64,000 nucleotides of DNA, from positions 1,674,001 to 1,738,000 of the forward strand of contig NC_046683.1 of assembly GCF_009870125.1 (NCBI RefSeq), given 5' to 3'. The stretch is from Drosophila pseudoobscura. Lineage: Eukaryota; Arthropoda; Insecta; Diptera; Drosophilidae. Every line of letters begins with the position of its first letter. Within the stretch, counting starts at the first letter, position 1. Both the position numbers and the translations under genes were made by a program. The notes below the pieces were generated by a model, which was not told where the DNA came from, ran no database searches, and saw only the letters and a program-made list of their open reading frames with translations. Below, in pieces: positions 13,063 through 25,499 of this stretch.

Positions 13063-13070
13063 TATCGATA
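13063..13070. promoter_or_regulatory. Perfect DRE (TATCGATA) upstream of Trf2
   Basis: TATCGATA is the consensus DNA replication-related element bound by DREF. In Drosophila, TRF2 was purified in a complex containing DREF and directs transcription from DRE promoters. The site sits about 200 bases upstream of the start-codon exon and is followed by a second CGATA. This suggests a proximal Trf2 promoter here under possible self-control, which is inference. Confidence 0.5.
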
Positions 13071-13268
13071 CGATAAAACGATTGACCTGACGGACCATCA
13101 AACGATTTTGACCAATAATCTGTCAAAATATGTGACTTTCAGAATTTCTTTTGCTGCTTTGCTGCCGGGGGGCGCTTCGGGAAGCAGTAAATAAATAATT
13201 AATTAATTAATTAAGCAAACAACTAAACAATACATTTTCGGCTCTACTATCTATCGATCTACTTGCAG

Positions 13269-13720
13269 ACTGCTAAAAGGAACAACAACTCTACAGATAA
13301 ACAACAACAAAAAACCCCAGGAGAAGAAAGACTAGAATTAATCATAATACCAATAGTTTAACAAACAAAAAAAAAACAAAACCACGAGAGACAAAAACCC
13401 ATACACACACACACACACACTCACACACACCACCACCACAAAAAAGTAATTGAAAACTTAATTGAAAATTCAAACAAACAAAAGCAAAGTATTTTCGGAC
13501 AAACAGCCAACCGGATACCGACTATTATTATTATATTGAACGCTTAGGAAGAATCACTTTTAGCCTTATATACAAAAGAAAACAGAAAACAGAAAACTCA
13601 AAACAAACAAAATCCAAGCAACAAACAAAGTATAAGTTTAAGGGGGAGAAATAGATGCCTAAGGTTCAAGATTCAAGATTCAAGATATTCAATATTCAAG
13701 AAACAAGAAACATTGTCAAT
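13269..13720 (+). other. 5' UTR of the Trf2 start-codon exon
   Basis: A T/C-rich tract ending in CTTGCAG (AG at 13267-13268) precedes this A/C-rich leader, which runs to the chosen ATG at 13721. It contains ACAAC, (AC)n and AAACAA runs typical of fly leaders. An in-frame ATG at 13655 would add 22 residues, but it has TAG at the -3 to -1 positions and reads through an AAGATTC repeat, so I treat it as leader. A transcript starting at the nearby DRE might include this stretch unspliced. Confidence 0.5.
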
Positions 13721-16700
13721 ATGGCCGATTTGTAAGTAGAGAGCGAACGAAAGAGAGAGACAAGACACCCACACACACAGATAGCCAGAGGTCACAGATC
13801 CACACGCTACAGATCCCCACACACAGTCGTAGAAATAATTAGAAAACCGCAACAAAAAACATAATAACATCTAAACAACCAACTCTTGCAGAAGGGATAC
13901 AGTTTCGGGACCAGGCACTAGCCCGGCAAACGGTAAGAAAAAAGTGCATTCAAGAACATCCCATAGATTAATAGAGCATCCAATTATTTTGTTTGTTTCT
14001 GCATTAAAGGTACCGCCAGTCCGAGCGTCTATCAAGGCCGGCCTCCTTCTGGGAGTTCTTCTGCTGCTGACATAGTCCCCAAGGTTGAGATCAGACAAGA
14101 TCTGAAGCCATTGCCTCGCATCAAACTAGCTCTAGTGAACGACGGAGCCAGCGAGCCACCGACGAGAAGCGAAGGAGGAAGCCAGCGAGGTGGAGGAGCA
14201 GGGGAACGTGGCTCTCCACCGATCTACGATATTGGATTGGGATTAGAACACGTGTCTTTAAACGGAGCACAGGAAAAAAAAGTCCATCCGGACGTCCTCT
14301 ACGAATGCTTGAGCCCGACGACCGGCACTATAACCTACAGTAAGCGAGATCCCGACGACCAGAACGGAGAGAAGAAGTCTACCAAGGCGGCTAAATCGCT
14401 AGAGTATCTAACGATACCAGAGCTGCTAGACCTTTGCGTGAAGAAGCAGGCCAAAGGGCACGGAGCAGGGATCTTGCGGGTGCTCGACCTGCGCACCAAG
14501 GAGACGAAGCAGAGGGACGCAGAGCGAGCCCTACGTCATCAGGAGCACTTGCGGGAGCTAGCGCGCTGCCAGCAGCGGCAAAGGCAGAAGGCGCGAGCCC
14601 AAGAGCAGCAGCGGCTCGGTAAGGAGAGGCTCAGGAAGAGACAGCAGGACGAGGACAAGGCCGCGAAAGAATTGGAGACGCTGAGGAAGGACATTGAGCA
14701 CCAGATCAAGGTGCAGAGGGACTCGGAGGCGAAGTGGAACCGCATAAAGGAGGAAAGGGATCGAGAAATAGAACGGCAAACGGTGTTAAGAAAGCGCGGG
14801 CAGAAAGAACAATTGGAGGAAGAAGAGCGGCGGCAGAGACTCGAAGTGCTCAGGCAGATAGAAGAGAAGAGGGAGCTAGAGAAGCGCCAGGAGGAGCAGT
14901 TGAAGCTGGAGCTAGAGCAGCAGAGGGAGAGATTCATGCAACACCAGAAGCTGCACACAGAAGCCCTCTACAGCCATCCCCTGTTCGGAGATCTCTATCC
15001 GCACGAGTACAGCAGTAACAACAACAGCAACAGCAACAGCACCACGACGACCTCGTCGACGACATTCCCACACACAGCATCCTCCTGTTCGTCGCTGATG
15101 CAAAACGAAATGGTTAGCATACCGATGGCCAATCTGAATGGCGGCCTCAAGGCGGCGTCTGGACCGGCCGGTGCCTCGGCCACTGGCGGGGGCGTGCGAT
15201 ACTTTTCGCAGTTTAGCAAATCGGCCACCGCCAGCACGACCGCGATGGTGCACCAGCAGCAGCACCAACAGCCCCAGCAGCAGCATCAGCAGCAGCAGCT
15301 GCTGCAGCGGAAGCCAACAGCCAATGGCGATCTCCACGCGAATGGCAGAGTGGCGGCTATCGTTCCCAATGGGATGCGCATCAAAACGGAGCAACAAGAT
15401 TTGCTGCTGGAGTCCCTAACTGTGATCAAACCAGATGTGATTTTCAAGACGGAGGCCACAGCAGCAGCAGCAGCAGCCGCACAGACGCCACCGGCAGTGG
15501 CACCGGCAGCATCAGCAGCAACAGCAGAGCCAATAGAAGCTGCTCCTGTCTCAGATGCACCATTGGCGCTGCTCAGCAACCAGCAACAGGCAGCAGCAGC
15601 AGAGGCAGACGACCCAGAGCTGGACATTGTGATCAACAATGTGGTGTGCTCGTTCAGCGTGCGATGCCACCTCAAGCTGAGGGACATTGCGTTGCGCGGC
15701 TGCAATGTGGAGTACCGCAGGGAGAACGGCATGGTAACCATGAAGCTGCGACGTCCCTATACGACGGCCTCCATTTGGTCATCGGGCAGGATCACCTGCA
15801 CAGGGGCCACCTCTGAGATAATGGTAGGTGCAACCCAACGGAATGCAGCAACTGCCGAGCAAGTCCCTTATCAAATCTCAATTCTTTATTCGTTTCAAAG
15901 GCCAAGGTGGCAGCCAGACGGTACGCCCGGTGCCTGGGTAAACTCGGTTTTCCCACACGCTTCCAGAACTTTCGCATCGTGAATGTTCTGGGTACCTGCA
16001 GCATGCCCTGGGCCATTAAGATTGTCAACTTCTCGGAGAAGCATCGGGACAACGCCAGCTACGAGCCGGAGTTGCATCCGGGTGTCACGTACAAGATGAA
16101 AATGCCAAAGGCCACGCTGAAGATCTTCTCCACGGGAAGCATTACAGTGACAGGTGAGTCTCTCTTTGGCTTTGGCTTTGGCTTTGCCTTTGGCGTAGGC
16201 GTTGGCGTTGGCTCTCTCGCCTGAGATTAAAACTTATCTGTTTTACAGCCGCCAGCGTGAATGATGTTGAATCCGCCATACAGCATATCTATCCACTGGT
16301 CCATGAGTTCCGCAAGCAGCGATCGCCCGAGGAGCTGCAGCATTTAAGGGCTAAGCAGAACAAAAATGCCGGAATAACTGGCACCCCCGCCGCCGCCAGC
16401 AGCATCACCGATGCCAGCGAAAGCCGGATACTGGAGGATCAGATCCTCACGCAGTCGAAGACTCAGTCGCGCAGCGATATCTTGGTGAATGCCACCGCTG
16501 CCCATAGCAAGTCAATACCTGGCAGTGCGGCTGGGGATCTGGTTAACGCAGCGGTCTGCAATGTGCAGCGGCTGAAGCAGATCGAATCGTATCGCCAGCT
16601 GTCGAGTCAGACGCAGGAGGAGCGCCGCCATATACCCTTCCCCAGGGACAAGTCGGAGGCCGGGCTGTTCCCCCATTCGACACCCAGGTCGCCACCGGGC

Positions 16701-17258
16701 GACAATATCTGTGCCAATGCCCGGCGACGGGCCACCGAGTGCTGGGCCACCAAGCTGCAGAACAAGCGTCCGCGCTACAACGATCCCAGCTTACTGGCGG
16801 CGGGCAAGACAACGACATCGACATCGACGAGCTCCATCGCCTCCTCCACCGCCTCCTCCTCATCAAATCCCGCCATCCAATCCACCACCACTATCAGCAC
16901 CACCAGCGCATCCGCCACCACTATTACGGGCCCCATTCTGCCGCTCTCATCGCTAACGCCCATTGGGACGATCAGTGGCAGCAGGCCATTTGGCCTGATG
17001 GCCGCACGCACAATGATCCCAGCCACGGGGACGATTATCAAGATCAAGCAGAGCTGCATTAAGCCATTGAATCGCAATGCTCTGGCCGCATTCACCGCTG
17101 CCTCCAGTGGTAGCATCGCTACCGCCGTCAATGCCACTGCCACAGCCACAGCCAACGTTGCTGGTGGCTCTGCTTCTGCCGTCACCCTAGCGGCGACCAA
17201 GAGGGAGCGGCAGTTGAGCAACAACTCGGATTTGGATATTGAATCGGGCTGGCCATGA
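13721..17258 (+). CDS. Trf2: TBP-related factor 2 (TRF2), five coding exons
   Basis: TRF2 replaces TBP at TATA-less, DRE and TCT promoters in the nucleus, binding TFIIA and TFIIB but not a TATA box. Coding segments are 13721-13731, 13892-13932, 14010-15823, 15901-16153 and 16249-17258 (3129 nt, 1042 aa); all junctions are GT-AG and keep frame. The start has A at -3 and G at +4. Order: acidic/basic low-complexity N-terminus; long charged coiled coil at about residues 180-335; Asn/Ser, Gln and Ala runs; the saddle-shaped TBP-like core at about 552-730, beginning PELDIVINNVVCSFSVRC, with repeat two containing FQNFRIVNVLGTC; then a Ser/Thr/Ala-rich tail. The DNA-contact phenylalanines of TBP are largely replaced, as known for TRF2. 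The D. melanogaster long form is, from memory, about 1715 aa, so this N-terminus is shorter; an internally initiated short form is known there. Confidence 0.93.
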
Positions 17259-18773
17259 TGTGGGATGATTGAGTGATTGACCAGAGACAGACACGGAGAT
17301 GGAGAGACAACAGAGAGACAAAGGGAAAGAGATAGTGAGAGAGGGAGAGAGGAACAATATATCGTCGTTGCCTATGCCAAAATATATAGAAATTAAAGCA
17401 AAACCCAAACAAAATACAACACAAAAACAAACAGAAAAACACAGAGACCGAAAGAAAAGAAGAGGATGGGAAAGTTTCTTTCAGTGTTTCTTGAACTTCA
17501 TTTTCGATTCGATTCAATTCATGTCTTGTGTTGTTCTCTGCATTTAAACGAAGGAAGGAAACGGAGGACACCAACGCAGAACGAGAATCGCGACTAAAAC
17601 AAGAGCCAAAAATTTAATACTAAGGTGAGTTCTTCCCCCCGTCGCTCCTCCAATTGGCATCCATGTGCTCACCATCTTCTTTTGCAGATTTATGTGTAAT
17701 TTCATCCCCCAATCAACAACACACAATCCCACAAGAAAAGCAGAGATCCGAGAATGGTATTGCACGTACCATGCGCATCCCACAAGTAAAATCATCCTAG
17801 ATATAGAATTCAATTTCAAAAAGGCAATATACGGTTTATATTCTAATCTATATTCTATAATACGTAGAGACATTCAGTTACGTAGACCCCCCTTAGTTTT
17901 TTTTTTTGTATTTAGTTATATTTGAACAAACCACCGCCTAATGAAAGAAAATACTGTAAAATGAATCAGATACATCGTATATAGCCAGAAAGAGAGAGAG
18001 AGAGAGAGAGAGAGAAACGGAGACGTAGAGTGAGTGGAAGAAGGAAAACATTCAGTCAGTCACACCCCCTCCCCAGCCTTAAAAAATAAGCAATAGGAAG
18101 TATAGAGAGGAGTAAAAGGCGCACTCAGTGCCTTTAATCACACACACACACACATTTAAAAACGATTTTGTAAGCCTTAAACCAATCCAAAAACAAACAA
18201 GCAATAGAAGCACTCAAGTGCCTTCCAAAAGAATTAAATACGAGACACCACGAGACACGCTCACACACACACACACACACACGTATGATCAAACCATCAG
18301 TCAGTCAGTCAGTCAGTCAGGCCGTCGGTAAATTGATTTGTTTTCCTTCTTCGAAAGAGATTTCTCCGAAGAAGAACCCCCCAAACACACACACACAATT
18401 TAGTCTAATTTCTAAAATAATAATATGAATTAAAATTAAAATATAAATATAGTATATAATTTTTTTTTATTGTTTTGTTTTAACTTTAAGTTTAATTAAG
18501 TAATCTTAAGGGCAGAAAGCTACTATCGAACATTCAGATGTTATGGTAGGGAAACAACAAATGTTTCGATTAACACACACATGCATACAATAATACATGC
18601 ATATACATATATATATATATATATGTGTGTGTGTGTATATATATATATTTACTATATGCTACATACATTTAAGCATACGAAACACACCTATATCTGGTCA
18701 CTTGTAAACCAATAACAAGCAGAACTAATGCTATAGCTATAGAACTATAGTATAGTAATATTTGTAATTATTT

Positions 18774-18808
<35 letters not shown>

Positions 18809-21800
18809 TTTATACATTGCATACACACACGAAACACAAAAACACAAACACACACACACAAACTGAAAGGAAACAAAAACAATTATCATGATAGCCTTAC
18901 ACTCAAAGCTTACAAACAGATGACGATTACCGATTACCGACTACCGACTACCGACTATCGATTACCAATTACCGATGGCGGACGATAATTCTAAGTGTTT
19001 ATTCTTAATACAATAAGTTTTTTTCTCCTCTTAAAACTATTATCGCATAGGTATCCCAAACACACAGATACACAGATACAAAAACACACATCAATATACA
19101 TATATTGAACGATAACCAGACATATTTATCCATATATATTTTTTCTTATTTATAATGCAAAAACCAACTTAAGTGTAGATTTTAGAAACTTGTTCCTGTG
19201 TTGTTAACAAATTGAGAAATGAGAAAGCAAAAAGCATGCATACATTTAGTTGAAGCATGCACACACACAAACACACACACACACACATCCACACACAACA
19301 TGCATACGTACACATATACATACTATAATTAAGTAATGACAAACAAACGAAAAGCAAACCAACAAATACGAATCGTTAGCAATAATAAAACAAAGCAAAA
19401 TAAGGATTATCTATCTATCATGTTCTTTCGAGCAGTGTAAGAAACACACAAACAACACAAAAGCAAGCAGAGCCAAAGCAAGCAGTCGAAAGCAAAAACA
19501 AAGCAAACGCATAATAATATAAAACCAATACTCATGACAGGCCGGCAGCCTAAACCACCACCATAAGTAGTCCTGTAAATAGCCTTTTTTTTTTTTAAAT
19601 GCGATTATGTCGTGCCTTCAGCCTTCGACAAGCAGTTACCAGTTAAGCAGTAAAACCGTAAAGCCGTCAGGCAAGCAGTGTAGACAAAAGAGAAACAAAC
19701 GAATGAAGAGAAAAGCAATCCACTAGCCAATTGTACAATCAATCAATCATTGAAATAGAACTCGCAGCACCCTCCCGGATACATTTGTTGGAATGGAATG
19801 GAATGGAGTGGAACGGAATGTGTGGGGTATGGGGTATCAGAAGATCAACTAGGCATAGGATTTTTGTAAGAACTGCCTCAGTTTCTCTATACTATATAAG
19901 CAACATAATCACACCCTCGAGAGACCTTAGACATATGAGACCCCCAAAAACGACTATACATATTTCTGTTGTTATGCTTTTCATATCGTTCACACCTTAA
20001 GCATAATCAAGAAAATCATATTTCATTTGCTAAGAAAACCAAGAACTAACAATACAATATATATAGAAATGTTTTTACATCGGAATATGCCTTTAGGGAA
20101 CAAATTGCAAAAGAACGAGATGGAGATGTGAGTGGGAGGAGCGACTAACGAGTAGCGACTAGCGAGTAGCGAGAAGGAATGTTGTAAACAATTGCAAAAT
20201 CGAAGTGCTTGAAAACTAGAATCTAAGAGTAGATCTTAAGCTAGAACGGAACACACACAAAAACCAACAACCATTAACCATTAACCAATTGAAAATGAAA
20301 CAAAAAAAAACAAAACAGAATACTAATGTCTAAGCCAAAATGCATATAGCAATTTAAGAACTAGAATCCTAGAAGAGTAAGCCCCTAAGGATCCCCGAGA
20401 TACCCCCAAAACCGATCTGTGTGTAGATAAATAGAAGATAGAAGGGCATTACAACAAATATTACAAGAAAGTTGAGATTCTTATCGAAAGGTGTGCATAT
20501 ATGACATACACTTTAAACTGCCTTTGAAAATAACAAAAACAGAAGCCTAGGATTAAAGGAAATTTATAAACGAAACTAATTATATACACACGACAAATAT
20601 GAAAGAAAGAAAATGAAATGAAATGAAATCAAATGCTTAGCAGAACGGAGCAGATGAGTGGTGAATGATGAATGATGCTTATGATTATTGAATTATGTAT
20701 GTAGCTATGACGACCCCGAGTATGACAAAAAACCGTACTAATTTTTTGTGTTGCTATTTGCTGTAACAACAATAAGCCAACAGAGAAAGACCACAAGTAG
20801 TTGTAGAACGAACACCAGATAAAGGAGCAGGAAGGAGGAACACGCCTAACTAATGTGTATTTGGTTTCATATATAGAACACTTTTGAAAGAAACAACAAA
20901 AAAGTAAATATAGTTATATAGTATACACCACAATACAAGTACGAGTATGAGTATATATATATTTTTTATTATTATTACGTATTTAAACAGACGAGAGAAC
21001 AATGAAACAATGTAAGATGGATGGTGTGTGGATGGAAAGAAATCAACAAAATAGCATAATTCTGTTTTTGTTTTGCCGTAAAGACTGCATTATACCAACA
21101 ATTAATTATATACACAATTATTATATATCAATTTATATATAATAAATAATGTGTAAAGACGATCGAGATCGAAAGAGAGAGAGAGAGAGAGTATAAAGAA
21201 AGAAGAACGAGAGAGATGTGAGATGAAGAAAGGAAAGATGTTTAGGCATTAAAACAGAACAATTGATAAATAAACTTAAAAAAAAAAATGATACAAAAAA
21301 AATATGAAAAATATTAAACAAAAACCAAGAAACATTTATTTACTAGCACCTAAGCGCACTGGACCAGAGAGAGAGACAGAGAAACAGAGAGAGAGATCCA
21401 TAGATCCAGCGATCCCCAAGGATTCAGATCCAGATCCAGAGCCTTAGAGGCTCTCTATACCGACGCGATCTATACAGAACGAAAAGCAAAATAATGATGT
21501 GAAAACAACCTTACCAAAACGTGCTAACCCCAGGGGGATTTCCCTTCCATTCATAGTTAAGAAAGGCGGATTGTAATACACCACACCACACCCCCAAAAT
21601 CACCAAATTGAAAGATAAATCAATTGGTATTAGTCGTAAGTTTAGATGATAGTACTACTACCCCCATGGCAGTAGTTTGTATAAGAAAAGAAACAAAAAA
21701 CTAAAAGTTCGATTTCGATTTCGGCAGAGAGGTCTCCTCTCCGGTTGCAGACTAATCGTAGGGGTATAGGTGTGTTCTTTGTTGGATTTTCGAGAGTTTG

Positions 21801-22045
21801 TAATGGTTTGCATACTGCATCTACTATATCAAGCAATTGCCAATGTACACACATTATATATACATATATATCTACCATATACATATGCCACACAAAGAAA
21901 GGCAGAGAACTCATCTGATATATATACATATATGTATGTTTAGTTCCACGTATGTTTTAGCGTCTCCGAAGTCCGAACGGCAGTCCCCGACAGCAAACCA
22001 ACACAAAAGCCAACCAAATGAAAGCAATTTGTTTGAATAAAACTC
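17259..22045 (+). other. Long 3' UTR of Trf2
   Basis: After the Trf2 stop there is no gene-like frame for 4.8 kb. The + strand is strikingly A- and C-rich (AAAC, ACACAC, GAGAGA) and T-poor, a one-sided composition that continues to the poly(A) signal AATAAA at 22036-22041 and then stops, which suggests one transcribed UTR. An earlier AATAAA lies at 21141-21146. A candidate 63-base UTR intron runs 17625-17687 (AAG then GTGAGT; TTTTGCAG). Microsatellites include (GA)n at about 17989-18014, (TA)n/(TG)n at about 18608-18650, (CA)n at about 18778-18805 and (CAGT)n at about 18299-18320. Long 3' UTRs are typical of neural-expressed fly regulators. Confidence 0.55.
22036..22041 (+). terminator. Poly(A) signal AATAAA, distal end of Trf2
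   Basis: Canonical hexamer followed within 30 bases by T-rich sequence, placed where the + strand A/C bias ends and about 150 bases short of the stop codon of the convergent minus-strand gene. Confidence 0.5.
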
Positions 22046-22191
22046 AAATACATAAATATGTGCGTTTTTCTTCATTATAAATATGTTTAAAACATGAAAA
22101 TCAATCGAATTCTGCGAGGCCTAACAGGGAAATTGATAGCCGAACGACAGGATGTTAAGCCAAAGACCATACATAGACTGCTGATCAGTGA

Positions 22192-22893
22192 TCACATAAT
22201 ATATACCGGCTCTTGGTCGCCGTCTGAGCTCACCAATAGGTAGCAGGATGTGTAAATGAAGTAGGCGACGGCCACGATGGTGTTGAGGTCTATGTAGTAT
22301 AGATAGTAGATGATGAAATTGTTGCACCACACCTCCACAAAGGGCGTCCGCTCGTGGAGTATCGTGGTGGAAATGAGCAGAACCACAGCCAGGACAGTGC
22401 CCACAAGCATCATCTACCAGGGATAGTACAGTAGATATGCATAATCGGAATTACGTAGAGAGGAGCGGAAGGGTTCCCGTCACTCACCCCATTGGATGTG
22501 ACCTGATTGATCTGAAAGTGGCTCATGTACTTGGCCCTAATCATAATCATGACAAGAAACGAATAGACCAGGGTCAGCACCACCGTCCAGCGCATATAGA
22601 AGAGCTCCAGCCAGGTGAGATGCGGCAATTGGATGTTGTCCACAATTATGGTCCTGCTGCAGCGTTCGGAGTTGGAGCTGTCGTCCGACACACGCACAGA
22701 CACATGAACGGAGGCATCCGCATGGATGTGCACAATCTTGTTGAGCATATTGAGGGTACCAAAGCAGGCAATCTGGAGGAGGATCAGGATCAGGATCAGG
22801 TAAAGCATCATCAATGGGGCTTGGCTCTTCCACACTCACAAAGGAACTCAGCGACAATAGGCAGAAGCTCAAGTCCAGGGCCCGACACATCAT
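22192..22893 (-). CDS. Unrecognised four-TM protein, three exons
   Basis: Coding segments on the minus strand are 22893-22840, 22772-22488 and 22413-22192, giving 186 aa, with all junctions in phase 0. Introns are 67 and 74 bases with GTGAGT donors and CCTCCAG and TGGTAG acceptors. The protein starts MMCRALDLSF and has four hydrophobic helices at about residues 6-27, 76-94, 114-132 and 146-175. A 48-residue loop between the first two carries one Cys, and the third and fourth helices are joined by a short loop. The tail ends QEPVYIM. This is the layout of small insect four-span membrane proteins, but I cannot name the family or function. It lies tandem with Miga, 180 bases downstream of that gene's poly(A) signal, and convergent with Trf2. 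The start Kozak context is weak; the frame stays open upstream without another ATG, so a 5' exon is possible. Confidence 0.6.
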
Positions 22894-23315
22894 TCGATTC
22901 GATCTTGTTGCAATCAGCTGCCAGAAACGACTGGCCGAGCCAGAGCGAAGTCCATGCCTGAACAGCCACACCCCCCGCTGGAGCTGCGATTGGAGGGTGG
23001 GGATGGGAATGGGAATGGAATTGGAATTGGATGCGTTGTCGGTATGGCAGCTGGATTGCTGTTTGGAGCAGGTGTAAACAGTTTTATTTTACACATGTTT
23101 TTTCTTGCGACTTAAATGCTTAATCATACAAAATGATGGCGATTCCCCCGGGGTATTGGGTAATGTGTGTTTGTGCGTGCGGGGATGGGAGTGGGAGTGG
23201 GAATGGGGATGGGTAATGGGTCATGGACTGTGCATGGATGAGGCTTTAAAATTAGTCAACTTTTTGGAGTATATGATCCTGGAAGAAGAGCTGGAGAAAG
23301 GGCAGACAGGATAAA
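22894..23315. other. Spacer between the four-TM gene and Miga
   Basis: Holds G-rich repeats of the type GGGAATGG/GGGAGTGG at about 22996-23030 and 23183-23220, and the Miga poly(A) signal. It probably includes the Miga 3' UTR and the promoter of the four-TM gene. Confidence 0.5.
23084..23089 (-). terminator. Poly(A) signal of Miga
   Basis: TTTATT on + reads AATAAA on the minus strand, about 230 bases after the Miga stop codon and before the four-TM gene. Confidence 0.5.
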
Positions 23316-25039
23316 CTACTGGCTAAACTTGACGCCAATATTGTTGACGCGCGTCTGCATGTGCTGTAGGACGTCCTGCGAGAAGTCCTCGATGGTGGTG
23401 AAGCGGCTCTTCTGGAAGCTGAAGATGTCGCCCAGGAAGGACAGTAGCTGCTCGCGAAAATAGTGACAAATGTCCCGCAGATTCTCGTTGGGCCCAAAGA
23501 AGCCCCAGGCCATCAGCGGTGATATCTGCTCGGATATCACATAGAAATGCGACATGAAGCCATGGGGGAACTTGAGCATGCGCTTCTTGGCCTTCAGCAC
23601 CGACCACACGGCCGTCGTGAGAGCCTGCCGAAAGGAGAACGACAATATGAATAGTCTTAACGGCGGCGGGTTTCGTTTCTTACCGTCTCTTTGAATCCGT
23701 TGGATAACCAACGATTTTGAACCACAGCCGTGACGCTGGCTGGCGGTGTGTCCAGATCCTTGAACGAGTCCAGGATGATGAAGTCCAGGCAGATGTCGTA
23801 AAAGGTCATTGCCTTGACGTTGCGCTGCTCCAGTTCCATTTGGATGCAGGGCCATGCATTGGGGTCCTTCAGGAAGTTCACCATGTCCTCGTAGCCAACG
23901 AGAAACTCCTTCGTGTCCTTGTCGCCCAGACAGAGCAGATCGGTGAGTATCTGCCTGCCCGCATCGCAGATCCACTGACCAACAGCGGGGTCCTTGAAGA
24001 GAAACTGAAACGCCAGACGGACGCAGTGAAGCTTGGCCAGGTACTCGGTGTCGGTGCTGCAGTGCACCAGCTCCGCTCGAATGGTGCGGCAGGGCACTGT
24101 GTACTCATCGTGGTGCTTCAGGGCGCTCTGGAACAGCGGATACTCCTCGTACGAGGTCTCGATGAAGCCCTCAAATTCGCGCAGATCGGCCACCTGGTCG
24201 AGGGCCGAGGCGAAGCTCTCCGCCGAATCGAAATTAGGATCGGAGCCGGCGCGACTGAGCACGCTGCCCGATTTGCGAGAGATGCGGTCATCGTCATCGC
24301 CGCCGATGCCACCGCCAGCGGTGAGGCGATCCTCCTCGGCCTCGTCTATGGAATGTTCCTCGCGAAAAAGCACCGATCGCTGGTCAAGGAAGAGCAGCTC
24401 GCTCTGCTCTTGCAGCGTGTAGGCCATCTCCAGAAGGTTCTGGATCTCGCGACAGAACTCCGAGTCCTCGGCGGTGGTCAGCGAGGCTGGGAATCCGCCC
24501 GGCGAATAGTGTGCGGCCAGAGCATCCTCCCAGAAGTTGATCACCGTGTCCAGGGCCTCCATTCCCATTACGCCCAGCTGCTGGACGGTCAGCTGGGTGA
24601 CTGCTGTGGGCACAGCATTCGGTCCCCCACCACTGGGCCCCATAATGCCAATGGAGCCGGAGGCCATTGACAGCCGATCGGAGTAGGCGATTGTGGAGCC
24701 CACCGGGCTGCCAGAGCGTGCCGATGCCTTGGAGCCGGCAATCGATAGCAGATCATTGGGACTGCGCATACTGTTCCGTGTCCGACGATTTGTGTACTTC
24801 CTGGGACGACGCGGTGGACGTGGCGGCTTGCGGCGACGCAGGAAACGCGATAGGACGCCCATCAGAGCCACACCAGCGGTCAGTGAGAAGATGACGACCT
24901 GGACAATGATGGTTCAGAACGCCAGTTGAGTGGAAGAATAATAATCAGAATTGCTACTGCTTCTGCTTACCTTTGTGGTGGTGGAGACACGGAACGGCAG
25001 CAGGCTACCGCTCCATGTTGCCGGCACGTTGCGATGCAT
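23316..25039 (-). CDS. Miga: Mitoguardin (FAM73/MIGA family), three exons
   Basis: Mitoguardin sits in the mitochondrial outer membrane, promotes mitochondrial fusion, and in flies and mammals supports ER contacts and lipid transfer. Coding segments on the minus strand are 25039-24971, 24898-23684 and 23624-23316; all junctions are phase 0 and the product is 530 aa. The start is the first ATG (MHRNVPATWSGS). An N-terminal membrane anchor lies at about residues 24-43 (VVIFSLTAGVALMGVLSRFL) and is followed at once by an Arg/Lys/Pro-rich stretch, as in outer-membrane signal anchors. A Ser-rich linker and an acidic segment follow; around residues 246-262 an ESFASAL-type stretch sits where the family carries its VAP-binding FFAT-like motif (inference). 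The conserved MIGA domain fills the rest and ends VNNIGVKFSQ. Length fits the family. Ankle2 is divergent upstream, with a shared promoter region. Confidence 0.93.
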
Positions 25040-25499
25040 GCTATTTGAATTTTGAACACTTTCGATTTGGATGGGAGGATTGGGAATACTTTTTGTACGG
25101 ATGGCTTCCTGCCTGATCTGCTCTCTCTTTCTCTCGCTGATTGTGTGCGTGCTTTGAGGTTAAGCCCCGCCGATACCAGCGCCAACACTTGGACCGCACA
25201 TTGGCCACTAGGCTGTTGCTTTGCTCATCGGCTCGGGCCTGCCCTTTGGAGTTTGTTGTTTTGCCCCCTTGTTTTCCTCGAAAAAACTATGGTTTGGCAG
25301 TCACTTTTGCACGAACTGATTGCCTTGGTTTACTGGGTGTGCTGTGGAGATGAAAAGGGTTCCTTTACAGAGGTTTTTCTTGCTGCTGGTCAGTCAAAAC
25401 TTTCACTTTTAGGCCTGAAAACAACAAATTGCATCACAACGTTGGGGGGACGCGCGGCGCCAGAGGGCCATCAGCTGTCACCCGTGTGTTTACCAGGGC
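25040..25499 (-). other. 5' leader region of Miga
   Basis: No other gene is seen. The stretch upstream of the Miga ATG carries no long protein-like frame. It leads into the CGATA-rich promoter block starting near 25500, so most of it is probably Miga 5' UTR or proximal promoter. Confidence 0.45.

Noticed and set aside
22537..22971. 144-codon minus-strand frame that retains the first intron of the four-TM gene
   Set aside because: Removing a 67-base GT-AG intron joins the first helix to the long downstream frame; the unspliced version reads a Pro-Asp repeat and loses the other helices.
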